Source: Desmodus rotundus (Eukaryota; Chordata; Mammalia; Chiroptera; Phyllostomidae). Taken from it: a DNA stretch of 64,000 nucleotides. A program made the position numbers and the translations under genes. The stretch is from contig NC_071398.1 in assembly GCF_022682495.2 (NCBI RefSeq), forward strand, positions 94,639,705-94,703,704, in the 5' to 3' direction. Shown here one piece after another: positions 43,500 to 53,869 of this stretch. The notes under the pieces were generated by a model, which did not search any database, was not told the DNA's origin, and was given only the letters and a program-made list of their open reading frames with translations. Each line of letters begins with the position of its first letter. Position 1 is the first letter of the stretch.

Positions 43500-43905
43500 C
43501 AAAGTAGGCACCTTGGGACCTCACACAGTTCTCCCAACTGCAGCACGATGCTCCTTCTGCTCCGGTAGCTGAAGTGATGGAATGAATTTTGCCACGACAC
43601 ATTTCATGCCAAGATCCTGCATCAAAATCTCAGACACGGTGGTTTTTGGAATCCCCAGATCAGCTTCTAGTTCTCGCACTGTCAGTCGCCAATCTTCGTT
43701 GGTTGCAGCCCGTACACACTCAACATTCTCAGGTGTTCTGCTTGTTGCAGTTCTTCCAGCCAAAAAAATAACCTACTGAACCCTACCAAATATGCTAGGC
43801 TGACACCCTTACCAGCTCCGTTGGGCTTTTCTGATGACTTAGAAACGCAGGTTCCTTTCAACAGATTCTTGACCATCTTTGGAGCATCTGTCCCACACTT
43901 TTATT
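43500..43905 (-). pseudogene. Mariner transposase remnant, DNA-binding part
   Basis: The minus-strand frame at 43521-43763 reads TSRTPENVECVRAATNEDWR, LTVRELEADLGIPKTTVSEI and LMQDLGMKCVVAKFIPSLQL. These are the second helix-turn-helix and linker of a mariner transposase, ending in LPEQKEHRAA. Directly after that, text jumps to the C-terminal WENC.RSQGAYFEGD-type end (plus-strand 43500-43535 region). The whole D,D(34)D catalytic core is absent. Upstream the MVKNLLKGT start of the HTH (43876 down) is separated by the extra block. Not functional. Confidence 0.85.
43762..43842 (+). repeat. Direct repeat unit 2, inside mariner copy 1
   Basis: AAAAAAATAACCTACTGAAC to GCTTTTCTGATGACTTAG repeats the block at 43136-43205, including GCTGACACCCTTACCAGC unchanged and GTTGGGCTTTTC versus GTTGGGTTTTCC. 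Mariner copy 2 lacks this block at the same place: there, GCAGGCCTTCCAGAATGTGG runs straight into ATCCCTTTCAACAGATTC. Confidence 0.85.
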
Positions 43906-44227
43906 TGTTCTGCATTCATTGCCTCATCCCCAAAAGCCTTCTGAATCATCCAAATAGTTTCAACGGAGGAATGTTCAAGCTTAACGTAAAATTTGATGCA
44001 GATTAGTTGCTCTACTCACTGACTTTGTATGCAATGGCCACACAGTACACATGCTCACTCAATGGCATCTACCGCCCCCACTGACTACACTGAGTCCAGT
44101 GAAGTTGTCATTGTTCATTCATGCACATTCCAGTCCACTCTCCTTGGTTACTCCCCAGGTTACATCAGTGTCACGCAAACCTTTCTCGTTATATTAACAA
44201 TGGCTGAACTTTTTCCGGACAGACCTC

Positions 44228-44500
44228 GTATACTTGAAGATGAGAATTTTTAAAAGTAATTAAGTTAAAATGAGGTCATTAGGGTGGGCCTTAGTCAAAT
44301 ATAAAAAAGAGGAAATTTACACACCCAGAGGAAAGACCACGTCAAGACAAAAGCAGAGGCCAGGGAGAGGCCTTCGAAGAAATCAATCCTGCCGACACCT
44401 AGGTCTCTGACTTGGAATTGTGAAAAGATAAATTTCTGTTGTTTACACCATCTAGTCTGTGGAACATGTTATGCGGCAGCCCGAGCAAACTAGTACGCTC
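44228..44500 (+). mobile_element. MLT1-like LTR, right part
   Basis: GTATACTTGAAGATGAGAAT continues the LTR. Next come AATGAGGTCATTAGGGTGGG near 44269-44288, TTCTGTTGTTTACACCATCT near 44434-44453 and AGTCTGTGGAACATGTTATG near 44454-44473. This is the standard MaLR 3' end. Together with 43345-43392 it forms one LTR interrupted by the mariner. Confidence 0.75.
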
Positions 44501-45596
44501 GCCAAACCCCATTACTCACACCTCTTGTTAGAGTTAATATTTCATTACATTTCATTTTCCTAATTCCAGGTACTGTCTGGTTTCCCATGACTGGACCCTG
44601 TCTGGCCCCCATATATATTGTTTTCTTGAACACTTTTACCTCTTTATTCTTATTTAATAACATTTTGTCGGTATCTGATTTTGTAGATTTTTCTCAAGCC
44701 TGTCTTCCACATGCTTGATTTGCTTTCCTGTTTTTAATACTACTTTTATTTCTGGAATATTTCTTTTACCCTTCCATTTCTTTCCTGCATGCTTTCAGGT
44801 TATTTTTCATCTGTCTATGTTGTCTTGATAATTATTTCTTTTTTTAAATGCAAATTATTTCCATCATTTATTAAATTTGAATAGAGTTCAATCAGGCAGT
44901 GACCAAGTATCACCTGGCTTTCCCCCACACAATCAGAATACATGTAAATCTTCCTTTTCACTATAAGCAATTACTCCTTTAACACTGGTATTTTTTCCTG
45001 GGCTCTTGTTTCAAATCACCATTAAATTTTTTTTTTTTGGTATTACTAACAAGCGTTTATATGAAATGCTCTACTACTGCTTACGTATCTTTTTCAAATG
45101 TCTATACATCATCTAGCTTTTGTACTTGTGGTTCCTTTCCTCCTTTATTCTTATTCTAGTCAGTGGAAGCCCCATGCTGGCTCATTTCTAGGCTTGTTAT
45201 TTGCTGAAGAAAAAGCCAGGGGAGTGAGCTGATACAACAGGCAAGTTCAGGGACTACATGCTTGTCCCAGATACTTTTCTCACTGTGCTGGGTACTTCAC
45301 AGTACGTATCTGTCTCTCAGTGTGCCGCATCCCACACAAGTGGGATCATTTTTATACGATAACATCATTTACTAATTCAGCTCAGTGGTCAGCAGGCACA
45401 GAACTGACTGTCACTCACTTTCACTGCTTCATCCTCTCATAGCAACGTTCTTCTGCATGGAATGATGACTTTGCTTTCAAGTTCCTTAACTCTGCTTCCC
45501 CTGCCCCTCTAGGAGTGGAGAATGAAGTTCAGAGTTCCTTCTTAAGCCTGTCTACATCCAAGACTTTGCCATTCCAATGAGAAGATTGTTGCTTGG
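44501..45596. other. No gene recognised
   Basis: T-rich 44580-44870 has a reversed-L1 look (TCTGGAATATTTCTTTTACC near 44752-44771) but could not be placed. The rest is single-copy-looking. Confidence 0.45.
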
Positions 45597-45765
45597 GCCC
45601 TGGACAGGTAGCCCAGTTGGTCGGAGCATTCTCCCAGTACACCAAAGTTGTGGGTTCCATCCCCGGTCGGGGCACATATAAGAATCTAGAAAGGAATGCA
45701 TAAAGAAGTGGAACAACAGATTGACGTTCCTGTCTCTCGCAAATCAATCAATGAATTTTTTTTTA
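45597..45765 (+). mobile_element. tRNA-derived bat SINE, ccaggtag-type
   Basis: Head GCCCTGGACAGGTAGCCCAG, GTTGGTCGGAGCATTCTCCC, GTTGTGGGTTCCATCCCCGG near 45646-45665, AATGCATAAAGAAGTGGAAC near 45695-45714 and CAAATCAATCAATGAATTTT. Flanks attgttgcttg (45585-45595) and attgttgtttg (45766-45776) form an 11-bp TSD with one difference. An antisense 72-residue frame over it is a shadow. Confidence 0.92.
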
Positions 45766-45776
45766 ATTGTTGTTTG

Positions 45777-46937
45777 CACTCTGTAAGTCTGAGCTTCTAT
45801 TTTAGGGAACCCTGAACATTGCTCAAACATGTAGAGATACATACTCCCTTCACATTTTCCCTCTGGTTTGATTTTACTAATTTCTCAGTTATCCTTTATT
45901 ATTAAGGTTGAGAGTGGTTGCTTTTTCCATTAAAGAAGATGTTTTCTACTCTTTATTTTTAACCATCGTGTTGCTTTTAATTATTTCAGAGTTGAGAACC
46001 ACAATCGCCTCATAATTACAATTTGAACTATCACAAACGCTTCGGATGCTCTAGGCATAGTTGAGCAAAACAGCAACGTGAGCCTGCAGCCTCCCTGCTC
46101 CATCTCCCCGGCTCCCTGCCGAGGTGCAGGTGCCATGAGCTGCCTCTGATCTGCAGGAAAGCACCAGGACTGAATTTCATCTGAAAACCCTTCTCAGCCT
46201 GGCTTTCCAGGTACCACTGCTGATTGATGAAAGTGGGCACAGGACAAGAAAATCATTTTTAATTCTGTGTCGACATTTGAGATTCTTACAAAAATAAATC
46301 TTTTACTTGTGAAATCCTTCCTCTGTAACTTCAAACAGTGCCATTTGTCCACTTAATCTTAGGGAGCTTTTTCCAGTGACATCACTGGTGGATCATCGTC
46401 GGACGTTTGGGCTCCCAAAAGTCCAACTTGATTCATAGTCTTGACTTCCAACATGATCCACAGTCAGAGCAAGCTTTAAAACTTCTGACTTAAAGGCACG
46501 GACATATATTAGAGAAATGTGAGAGAAGAGCGTTACCAGGAGCTAAGCCCAAGTATCTCTTCATCTGTGAGCCAGGGCCGGGTAAGTCCCACTTTTACCA
46601 CTCTGCATAGACTCTCAAAGTTTTGCTAGAATTTATAATCTGCAAATGGATGGAACAAATTACTAAAATAAACCAAACTTCCTATTTATTCTGGACTGCC
46701 TAAGATTAGTTAAACTACTAGCTTTGGATTTACAGCTTTTGCTCTAGTAAAAAAAATGCATATGTTTTTAGGCATTAACATTTTATGATAATCAAAACTC
46801 TTTGCAATTATTCTCTTTGTAAAGATAATTTTAAAATAAGGAACAATGTTAAATATTTATATTTCTTGGAGGTTTTTTGGTTTTTCTTTTTTATAAAACA
46901 GATGCCATATATACACCATAAAACAAGGTGCCTGACT
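45777..46937. other. No gene recognised
   Basis: Single-copy-looking DNA, AT-rich in the second half. The 69-residue minus frame at 46031-46240 has no domain. Confidence 0.5.
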
Positions 46938-47165
46938 ACTTTATTCATTTATTCATTTGTTCAACATGTATCTATTGAGTGCCTACTATAAGTCAGGTAC
47001 TCTTCTAAAACCAAATGATACACCAATAAGCAAAACAGAAAAAAATCCTGCGTGTTGCAGCTCACATTCCAGTGGGCATCAAAGACCCTGGGAAACCAGG
47101 TCTTCAATCAGCTCTGGATTGTCTAAGAGATGGCTCAGAATCCTTGGGATGATGAAGAAGCTGGT
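46938..47165 (-). mobile_element. L2 LINE 3' end, minus strand
   Basis: CTTTATTCATTTATTCATTTG, then TTCAACATGTATCTATTGAG and TGCCTACTATAAGTCAGGTA, TCTTCTAAAACC and GCAAAACAGAAAAAAATCCTG are the reverse of the L2 terminus (tatttattgagcgcctactatgtgccagg, caaaacagacaaaaatcc). Confidence 0.7.
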
Positions 47166-47191
47166 AATGAAGATTCAAAAGAACTATTTGA

Positions 47192-47401
47192 GCCCTGGCT
47201 GGTGTGGCTCAGTGGGTTGAGTATCCACCTGCAAACCAAAGGGTCACTGGTTCAATTCTCAGTCAGGCCACATGCCTGGGTTGCAGTGCCGGTCCCCAGT
47301 ATAGGGTATGCGAGAGGCAACCACACATTGATGTTTCTCTCCCTTTGTTTCTCCCTCCCTTCCCCTCTAAAAATAAATAATAAGAATAAAATCCTTTTTA
47401 A
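47192..47401 (+). mobile_element. VES-type bat SINE with 15-bp TSD
   Basis: Head gccctggctggtgtggctc, TCAGTGGGTTGAGTATCCAC, AACCAAAGGGTCACTGGTTC, AGGCAACCACACATTGATGT near 47314-47333 and an AATAAATAATAAGAATAAAA tail. TSD copies aaaagaactatttga (47177-47191) and aaaagaaccatttga (47402-47416) differ at one position. Inserted at the edge of an L2. The 104-residue plus frame here is SINE sequence. Confidence 0.95.
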
Positions 47402-47416
47402 AAAAGAACCATTTGA

Positions 47417-47950
47417 AAAGCTAATTACATTCTCTGGAATTTGAGAGACACAGGGGCAAGTTACTCAATCTATTACTGAACAAAAAAGCAGCGTGTGTAG
47501 CCAGGGCTACATACCGAAGAAAAGTTTGTGCCAATAGTAAGCTACACACCCACTGAGAGCTGGGCAGTGGGGTCTGTTTTCCATGGATCAGTACAGACCC
47601 TGTGGAATGACAGTCAGATCTAGTAGCTGGCCATGAGTTCCCCCCAAATCTCCTGCAAGAGCGAGGCAGCTTCAATAGCAACAGGATGAAGGTGTCTCAG
47701 GGGTGCAGAAGTGGAGTGCGGGAATGGCGCTGGCCCCGTGGAAGTGGCGTCACTCATGCGGGAACTGCAGGTGAAGGTTTCCAGGGAAAGAAGCCCCCCC
47801 CCCCAGAGGAAGACAGTGAGTCTTGCATTCCATCATGCGCAGCTGGTATGATCACCGCTTTATAACGTTACAGTCCAGAAGGACTTATTCTGCCACTTTC
47901 TTCCCCCTCCTCTATGCTAACATTGAAGTGCCCCAAACAGCAACTTTTTA
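47417..47950. other. No gene recognised
   Basis: Moderate-GC DNA with a C-run at 47796-47805. The 86-residue minus frame (47421-47681) has no domain. Confidence 0.45.
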
Positions 47951-48142
47951 AAAACACTTTTTTTATTAATTTATTTTAGAGAGAGGAGAAGAGGGGAGAG
48001 AGAGAAAGAGACATCAATTTGTTGTTCCACTTTTTATGCATTCATTGGTGGATTCTTGTATGTGCCCTGACCAGGGATCGAACCTGCAAACTTAGTGTAT
48101 CCGGATGATGTTCTAACCAACTGGGCTACCTGGCCAGGACTG
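47951..48142 (-). mobile_element. tRNA-derived bat SINE, ccaggtag-type, minus strand
   Basis: Reversed order: tail TTATTAATTTATTTTAGAGA, TGTTGTTCCACTTTTTATGC near 48020-48039, ATTCATTGGTGGATTCTTGT, GACCAGGGATCGAACCTGCA near 48069-48088, and head AACTGGGCTACCTGGCCAGG (48118-48137). Flanks aaacagcaactttt at 47935-47948 and 48143-48156 are identical over 14 bases. Confidence 0.93.
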
Positions 48143-48156
48143 AAACAGCAACTTTT

Positions 48157-48804
48157 AAGTGGAGAATGCAGTGAAGCAAGAAAAGGAAACCATCAGATCA
48201 AAACCCCTCCTTACCCCACCCTTTCAATCCCCTCAGCCTGAGGCAGACAAACTGGGGAAGAAGAGATTTGACAGTGAATGAGATGTTGAACTTTTGATAT
48301 TTATCTGTACTGTACTTCTAATTAGTTAGTGACACAGAAGAACCTGGGGACCTGACCGAGATCCTAACCAGGGGGGCTGGAAATAGCGAATGCAAAGAAC
48401 AAGTGAAAGAGAATAAAAGTGCTTTCTGCTTCAATCAATAACCAATTAAACGAGTTTAATTGTCATGAGTAGGAAGACATCCACAGCTAGGAAAATTTCT
48501 GAGTCGGACTTACTGGGAAAACAGGGGTGACATGACTGTGAACTCTTTTGATATTTAAAAGTAAAGCTAAACAAAGCCTTCTTGGTCAGTTTCTAACACC
48601 CTGTGTCAACAGAAGATTAGAGATGCATGGAAAAATGATTATACATAGTCCACTATTGGGCATCTTTATCAAATTTTCCAAATACCCCTAATAATGCCTA
48701 TCATCTCATCTCAGGGGAGGGAGATCGTGACCTATGAACTACAGAGCTCCCCAGGGAGTAATTGCTTTTCTTTTCTTTCTTTCTTTTTTTTTTTTTTACT
48801 AAAG
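48157..48804. other. No gene recognised
   Basis: Single-copy-looking DNA ending in a 40-base pyrimidine tract (48764-48798). Confidence 0.45.
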
Positions 48805-48965
48805 TCTGTAAAAAGGTTCAGCTGCAGTCAAGTGAACAGTCTCTACAACCTTTGCGACAGGATAACAATGTTCAACCAGAACGGGAGACAAATGAGGCCG
48901 AGATGAAATACGCTGGATGTTTTCAGATTCGCATGCTCTGGAAGCATAGGTCCAGGAATATTTAA
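48805..48965 (+). other. Candidate coding exon, low confidence
   Basis: A long pyrimidine tract (48764-48798) is followed by ACTAAAG, an acceptor-like AG at 48803-48804. An open stretch then reads VQLQSSEQSLQPLRQDNNVQ, PERETNEAEMKYAGCFQIRM and ends at TAA (48963-48965). The residue mix is protein-like and several CpG codons are kept. I do not recognise the protein. The pyrimidine tract could instead be a reversed polyA tail, and no donor, partner exon or homologue is known. Most likely chance. Confidence 0.12.
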
Positions 48966-51319
48966 GCCATGTCCTCAACTCATCACAGAAACAATCTTTC
49001 CGAACACACGGTGGACAGCTATGAAGCCTTGCAAAAGAGAACGGACACAGGTAGGACCTACCTCTAAAGAACAAAATCAAGTAATATCCCTAAAAATTAT
49101 GGCCTGGTCGCCTAAATTCTGATACATGAAAAGACCACACTCGTCAATCATTTCATTTATAAAATACTAAAAACTCACAGGGTGCCAGTGAATAGTACGC
49201 TGGCCTGTGGGAAGGATAAATCAGGCAGACCTATGTATTATCATTCCATGACAGACTGCCAGCCATTCTTGATGGAAAGGGAAGAAAAAAGACTTTAATC
49301 CTAGTCTTAAAGGATGTACTCATAAATAAAGTTGCAAAAATATTTTCAAAGTGCCTAACTATATGAATTCTCAACTTGTTAGAAGGCAAAACAGATGGAG
49401 TTTGTTCTCCCATTTTTTTTTTTTTTTTCCTGGAGCGAGGACAAGAGGGATGGTTAAACCTTAATTGAAAATACTGGGATGGGAGGAGACCTCCACCAAA
49501 ATTTTGTAAATTGGGATGATGTGATTCATTCTGCAATTGGAGAAAACACACTTTCTCCACTTTGAATATTGTAAATATTCCCAGTCTGCAATATTCATCT
49601 GTAAATGGCTTGGCAGATGGATTTATTTTATGCTACATTAATCCAAAAGGAATCAAAACCTAGGGGTTATTGCCCTCAAGAAAAAATGAGAGAGGTTCAA
49701 GGGACTCGGAAAAAACCAGTGAGGGAAAACCAGGGCAAGCAGAACAAAAATAGAGGAATTCACGGGATCTGAGTAAGTTTTGTCACACGGAGGAACAGAA
49801 AAACTCCAATCCGTGTGGAGAGAATCACAGAGGACAGGAACTGGGTGCGGGATTTCATTGACCTTGAAACAGTTTCGACCTGAAGCTAAAAGGGCACACT
49901 CCCTCAGGGACCAAAGAGGCCTCCGCGGCTTGCTCGGACTGTGGGAGACTGTTGCGTGAAGACCCAGAACTTTCCACCAGTGTCGCCTTGACTGAAACAC
50001 GGCTCTGCTATGATAATGCAACTGCCTCCTGAATCTTTCTCACTGATGGAAGCCTGAGTAGTCTTTGCTCCGAACTACTCCATTAACAATTTATAACAGC
50101 TTTTATCACTCACTACCCTTGCTCACAGGTCACACCACCATTCCTGATGACGTGAGTCAATGAACTAGTCTTTGTATCCATTGGATTCCCTTACCCAATC
50201 CCATTCCCATTCTCACTGACTTAACAGCCAGCTCCCTGGCAACAGAATGCCTCGATTCCAATCACATCTACTAATGCTGCCCTTTAGTTACAAAATGGCA
50301 CAGCCACACTTTGGATTTTATTATATATTATATTATATATTGATTACATAATTTATAAAATATAATATAACTTATATTATAATGTATATAAAATCTTATA
50401 TATTTTAATATTGCTTCACCTCCAAATACATAAAGTCTGGGTTTCCTCTATACAACTCTTTCGTTCTCGCACTTGTATTAAACTCTTTCTTAAACTTCAC
50501 TGTGGTCTCTGAGCCTTGGACATTAGAGTAAACACAACTAAATTGAAATACAAACTTTCACATTTATAGGATGTATGACTTTATAAAATTGCTTCACAAA
50601 TCTCAGGCTGTCTCTTGGTATAGCAACAGACCCAAATTGCCTGGTAAAACTCAGCTCACACTCAATTGAACATTAGAAAGCCCATGACAACACACAAAAT
50701 GGCAAAAACCGGCTACGACATTTAAGCTAAAAATGAGAAGGCCATGTGGCATGTCTGAGTGGAACTCCTAGTAGCTGTACTGTCAACTTACGTGGATTAA
50801 GAAACATTCTTGGACTATAAATCACATTTTCCAATAAATAAACTATAGAAAACCCCACGAACAGGAGAAAAAGGCTTTGCCTCTCTCTCGTTCTGTTTCC
50901 AACTCTGCGATACAAGGAATACAGTAACCAGCCAAACAAGTGACTATTCCTCAACCACCAGAACTCCAACTAGCCCCATTCTTTGATTCTATGTTATATT
51001 CATGGGTCTATATGGCATAAAAAATGATTGATCGAGTGAAGAGTAAGTGGTAGAAAAGAGATGAGTTCCCATGTAGAAGAACGGTAAACAACTTACGGAG
51101 ATACTTTGCTTTCGTGGAGGAAGAGCATGACCCAGCCTTCCACTTTGAACTGGGCACAGAGGCTGCCTTCCAAAGACCCCAGTACAGAAAGAGGGGTGAT
51201 GGGGGAAGAAACCTGACGAAAACCAGGTGATCAGGTGGTGCTCAGGGATAAGTCCCGTTGCTAGAATGTATTTTTGACATATGCAATGACAATGGTAATT
51301 TATCTCTGTGGTCTTGCTC
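48966..51319. other. No gene recognised; AT palindromic patch
   Basis: T-run at 49412-49429. A (TATAT)n/AT-palindromic patch at 50314-50406. Frames at 49231-49560, 49653-50021 and 50989-51330 on the minus strand have no domain. Confidence 0.5.
50314..50406. repeat. AT-rich low-complexity patch
   Basis: Interleaved TATATTA/TAATATA motifs that can form imperfect hairpins. Likely a decayed microsatellite. Confidence 0.85.
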
Positions 51320-51670
51320 CCCAAAACCATAAGCTCAGTCTAATCACAGAAAAAAACAAACAAACAAACCAGACAAATCCCAGCTGAGGAACCATCACAT
51401 CCAAGAAGAGCCGAAGGAGACATGCTGACCAAGTGTGGTGTGCCCTGAATAGGGTCCTGGAATAAAAGGGAAAAAAACTAAGGACATCTGAATACATGTG
51501 GACTTCAGTTAATAATAACATATCAACACTGGTTCACTAATTGTAATAAAAGTACCATTCCAATGTAAGATGTTCATAATAGAGGAAGCTGGGTATGGAG
51601 TATATGGGAGCTCTCTATTTACCTCATAGTTTTTCTGTAAATCTAAAACTACTCTAAAAAGTAAAATTAA
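51320..51670 (+). mobile_element. L1ME-type 3' end
   Basis: CAAGAAGAGCCGAAGGAGAC near 51402-51421, TAGGGTCCTGGAATAAAAGG near 51450-51469, GTTCACTAATTGTAATAAAA near 51532-51551, GATGTTCATAATAGAGGAAG near 51569-51588 and CTGTAAATCTAAAACTACTC near 51635-51654 follow the old L1 3' UTR order. Confidence 0.75.
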
Positions 51671-52379
51671 CCCACACATACAACTTCTCCCTCTCTGGGA
51701 GCAGACCCCCACAGTGCCACCCCAACTTCACCATTAGCACCCTACTGGAAGGGGATATTTCTTTTAAGAAATTGCTATAAATTCAATAAGAACTTTACAT
51801 CAACATTTTTAAAAGAAATGACTGAAGCAAGGAGAGCAAAGGAGAGACAGTAGATGAGGCTAGAGAGCTAGGAAAGAGGCCCTAGGCCACTAGGAAGATT
51901 TTGAACTTCACCTAAGGGAGGCACTAGTTTTCAGCCAGGAAGTGATCTAACATGATTTGCATTTGCAGAAGGTTTGAAATGTGTACGTGATGACATGTGC
52001 AAAAACCTCACCTCAATTTCTGTAACACAACTATCTTAAAAGTCCTCACTTCCTCTTAGTAGCAAAAATAAAGACACATTTCTAAGGGAAACAGTCACTC
52101 TGGGGAAAAAATTAGTTACTTCTCAACTCACTCAGTTTCTTTGAGAATAAATATTTAGTGTTTCTCCTTTTCCGTTTCAGCCCTTATCTCTTCATGATAG
52201 AGGGTGAAATTTCTGGGTGACTTATGTGATGTCTGTTATTGGATAGAAAAGCCTGGTCCAGGTACCCTCCTCTGGTACTTTGGCCTCTTGTTTCTGTGTA
52301 ATTCCCTTGTCCATCACACCCTTCAATATACACTGACGCCTACCGTAGCATAATTATTCCGGCCTGGCCTTAGGTAATA
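51671..52379. other. No gene recognised
   Basis: Single-copy-looking DNA without notable frames. Confidence 0.5.
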
Positions 52380-52645
52380 GGGAGCCGAGGGAGCGCTGCA
52401 CGGTGATTTAAAAGCCTGAATGCTGGACCGCCTTTGCCTGGATGAAAACTCCAGTTCTGCCACTTAAGAACGTAGTCTCTCTGTGCTGAAGTTTCCTCTT
52501 GTGTGAAATTTAGGTATTTATAACACCTACCATACCGGGTTGTTTTTCTGGTGCGGAGGAAGTGAGTTAATGTATGTGAAGAAGTTAAACCAGTATTTAC
52601 CATACAGTAAGTGCTCTGTAAGTATTAGTTACTATTATTAGTGGC
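52380..52645 (+). mobile_element. Near full-length MIR
   Basis: CGGTGATTTAAAAGCCTGAA near 52401-52420, CTCCAGTTCTGCCACTTAAG near 52449-52468, GTATTTATAACACCTACCAT near 52512-52531, AGTGAGTTAATGTATGTGAA near 52560-52579 and CATACAGTAAGTGCTCTGTA near 52600-52619 with TTACTATTATTAGT at the end. The order and length match MIR. Confidence 0.85.
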
Positions 52646-52654
52646 CATGGCCTT

Positions 52655-52945
52655 CAACTGTACATTTTTAATCAACAATTTATTTTTAAATAATTTTAGA
52701 TATGCAAAAATAATAGAGAGTAGTACCCTTACACCCTTCACCCATTTTCCCCTGAAGTTAGTATCATACATAAGCATGACACATTTACCAAAACTAAAAG
52801 ACTAACATTGGTACATTTATTGCGTTAACTCCAGACTTTACTCGGATTTTGCCAGTTTTTAAATTAACGCCCTTTTTCTCTCCCAGGAACCAATCCAGGA
52901 CAGCACATCGCGTTTAGCCTGTCATGTTTCTACACTGTCACGCAG
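52655..52945 (-). mobile_element. Old L1 3' UTR, minus strand
   Basis: CTTACACCCTTCACCCATTT near 52729-52748, CATTGGTACATTTATTGCGT near 52807-52826, CTCCAGACTTTACTCGGATT near 52830-52849 and GAACCAATCCAGGACAGCAC near 52888-52907 are the reverse of an L1M 3' UTR. Confidence 0.65.
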
Positions 52946-53869
52946 GAACTGCTGCTTCTGGCTGCAGCGGAGGAATGAATACCGGACTACCAAATATGAC
53001 TACGGACAAAATAACACGTTCCAGCAATGGACAACAGACCGCACGTGAGCGAGCACTGAGACTCTGAGTGGCCCCACGGTCACCTCGGGTGTTTGTCGTC
53101 GGGAGAGACTTCTGTGCAGGAGGAGGAAGTGGAGGCCTGGAGGCACAGTGTACTAGCTGGGCTGAAAGTGAGACACTTCTGAAGCAGCTGGAACTTGTGG
53201 AGCAGGGTACCTGAGGATAGGGAGTCACATATCACCAGAAACCCCGGTGTCTGTGTGGGATTCACCACAGGGTCAGGGCCACAGGCTGGGCCCCCAAGCA
53301 CAGGACGGGGCTGCTCGAGGCCTGGCAGGGATTACCTGCCGCAGAAATGGGGCTCCCTTATGATCCACACGGAGGTCCCGGCCCAGACGGAGTTGAGAGG
53401 CCTCACTGACCATCTCAGAAACCTCCCTGGGACTTCAGAAAGGCCATGTCTCAAGGAAGAACCGTGCTGTAGAGTAAAAGCACACACTAGGGCCAGGCTC
53501 GAAACCAAAGCCTGACAAGACTGAAAGGACTGCAAGAACAGAATTCAGTGTTCTTTTTCTAGTGAAAAAGCCATAATCCAGGCTCCCGACAAACCATCAC
53601 CCACAGCCCACATGTTACAATAGATACACACACGTCTGTGACAACAGAGAGAACGGGGCAGGAGTGGCGAATGGGACCACTCTGTCACAGGGTCATATGT
53701 TTCATCTAAAGTTTTATGCAGTATCACCTCTAAGTAGCCCGTGGTTACTATGTATATCACAATCACGACAGCAACCCTGTAACATAATGTGAAGAAGTGT
53801 GTATTGCTGAAGGGGCAATAGAGTGATTACACTAGAATATTACTAACATAATATTCTATTAACCCAAAA
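52946..53869. other. No gene recognised
   Basis: Moderate GC. A 106-residue plus frame (53195-53515) overlaps minus frames and has no domain. Confidence 0.45.

Larger units (their letters stand above)
43393..44227 (-). mobile_element. Mariner DNA transposon, copy 1, internally deleted
   Basis: Terminal inverted repeats: the left end starts GAGGTCTGTCCAGAAA and the right end, reversed, starts GAGGTCTGTCCGGAAA (15 of 16 agree). At 835 bp it is shorter than the ~1.3 kb of intact mariners. The transposase lies on the minus strand and is broken. An ~80-bp extra block lies at 43762-43842. The flanking dinucleotide is GT on both sides rather than the expected TA. It sits inside an MLT1-like LTR. 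Confidence 0.88.

Noticed and set aside
47130..47444. 104-residue frame across 47.2 kb
   Set aside because: It reads through a VES SINE. The antisense counterpart of the same frame occurs at another SINE (27677-27925).
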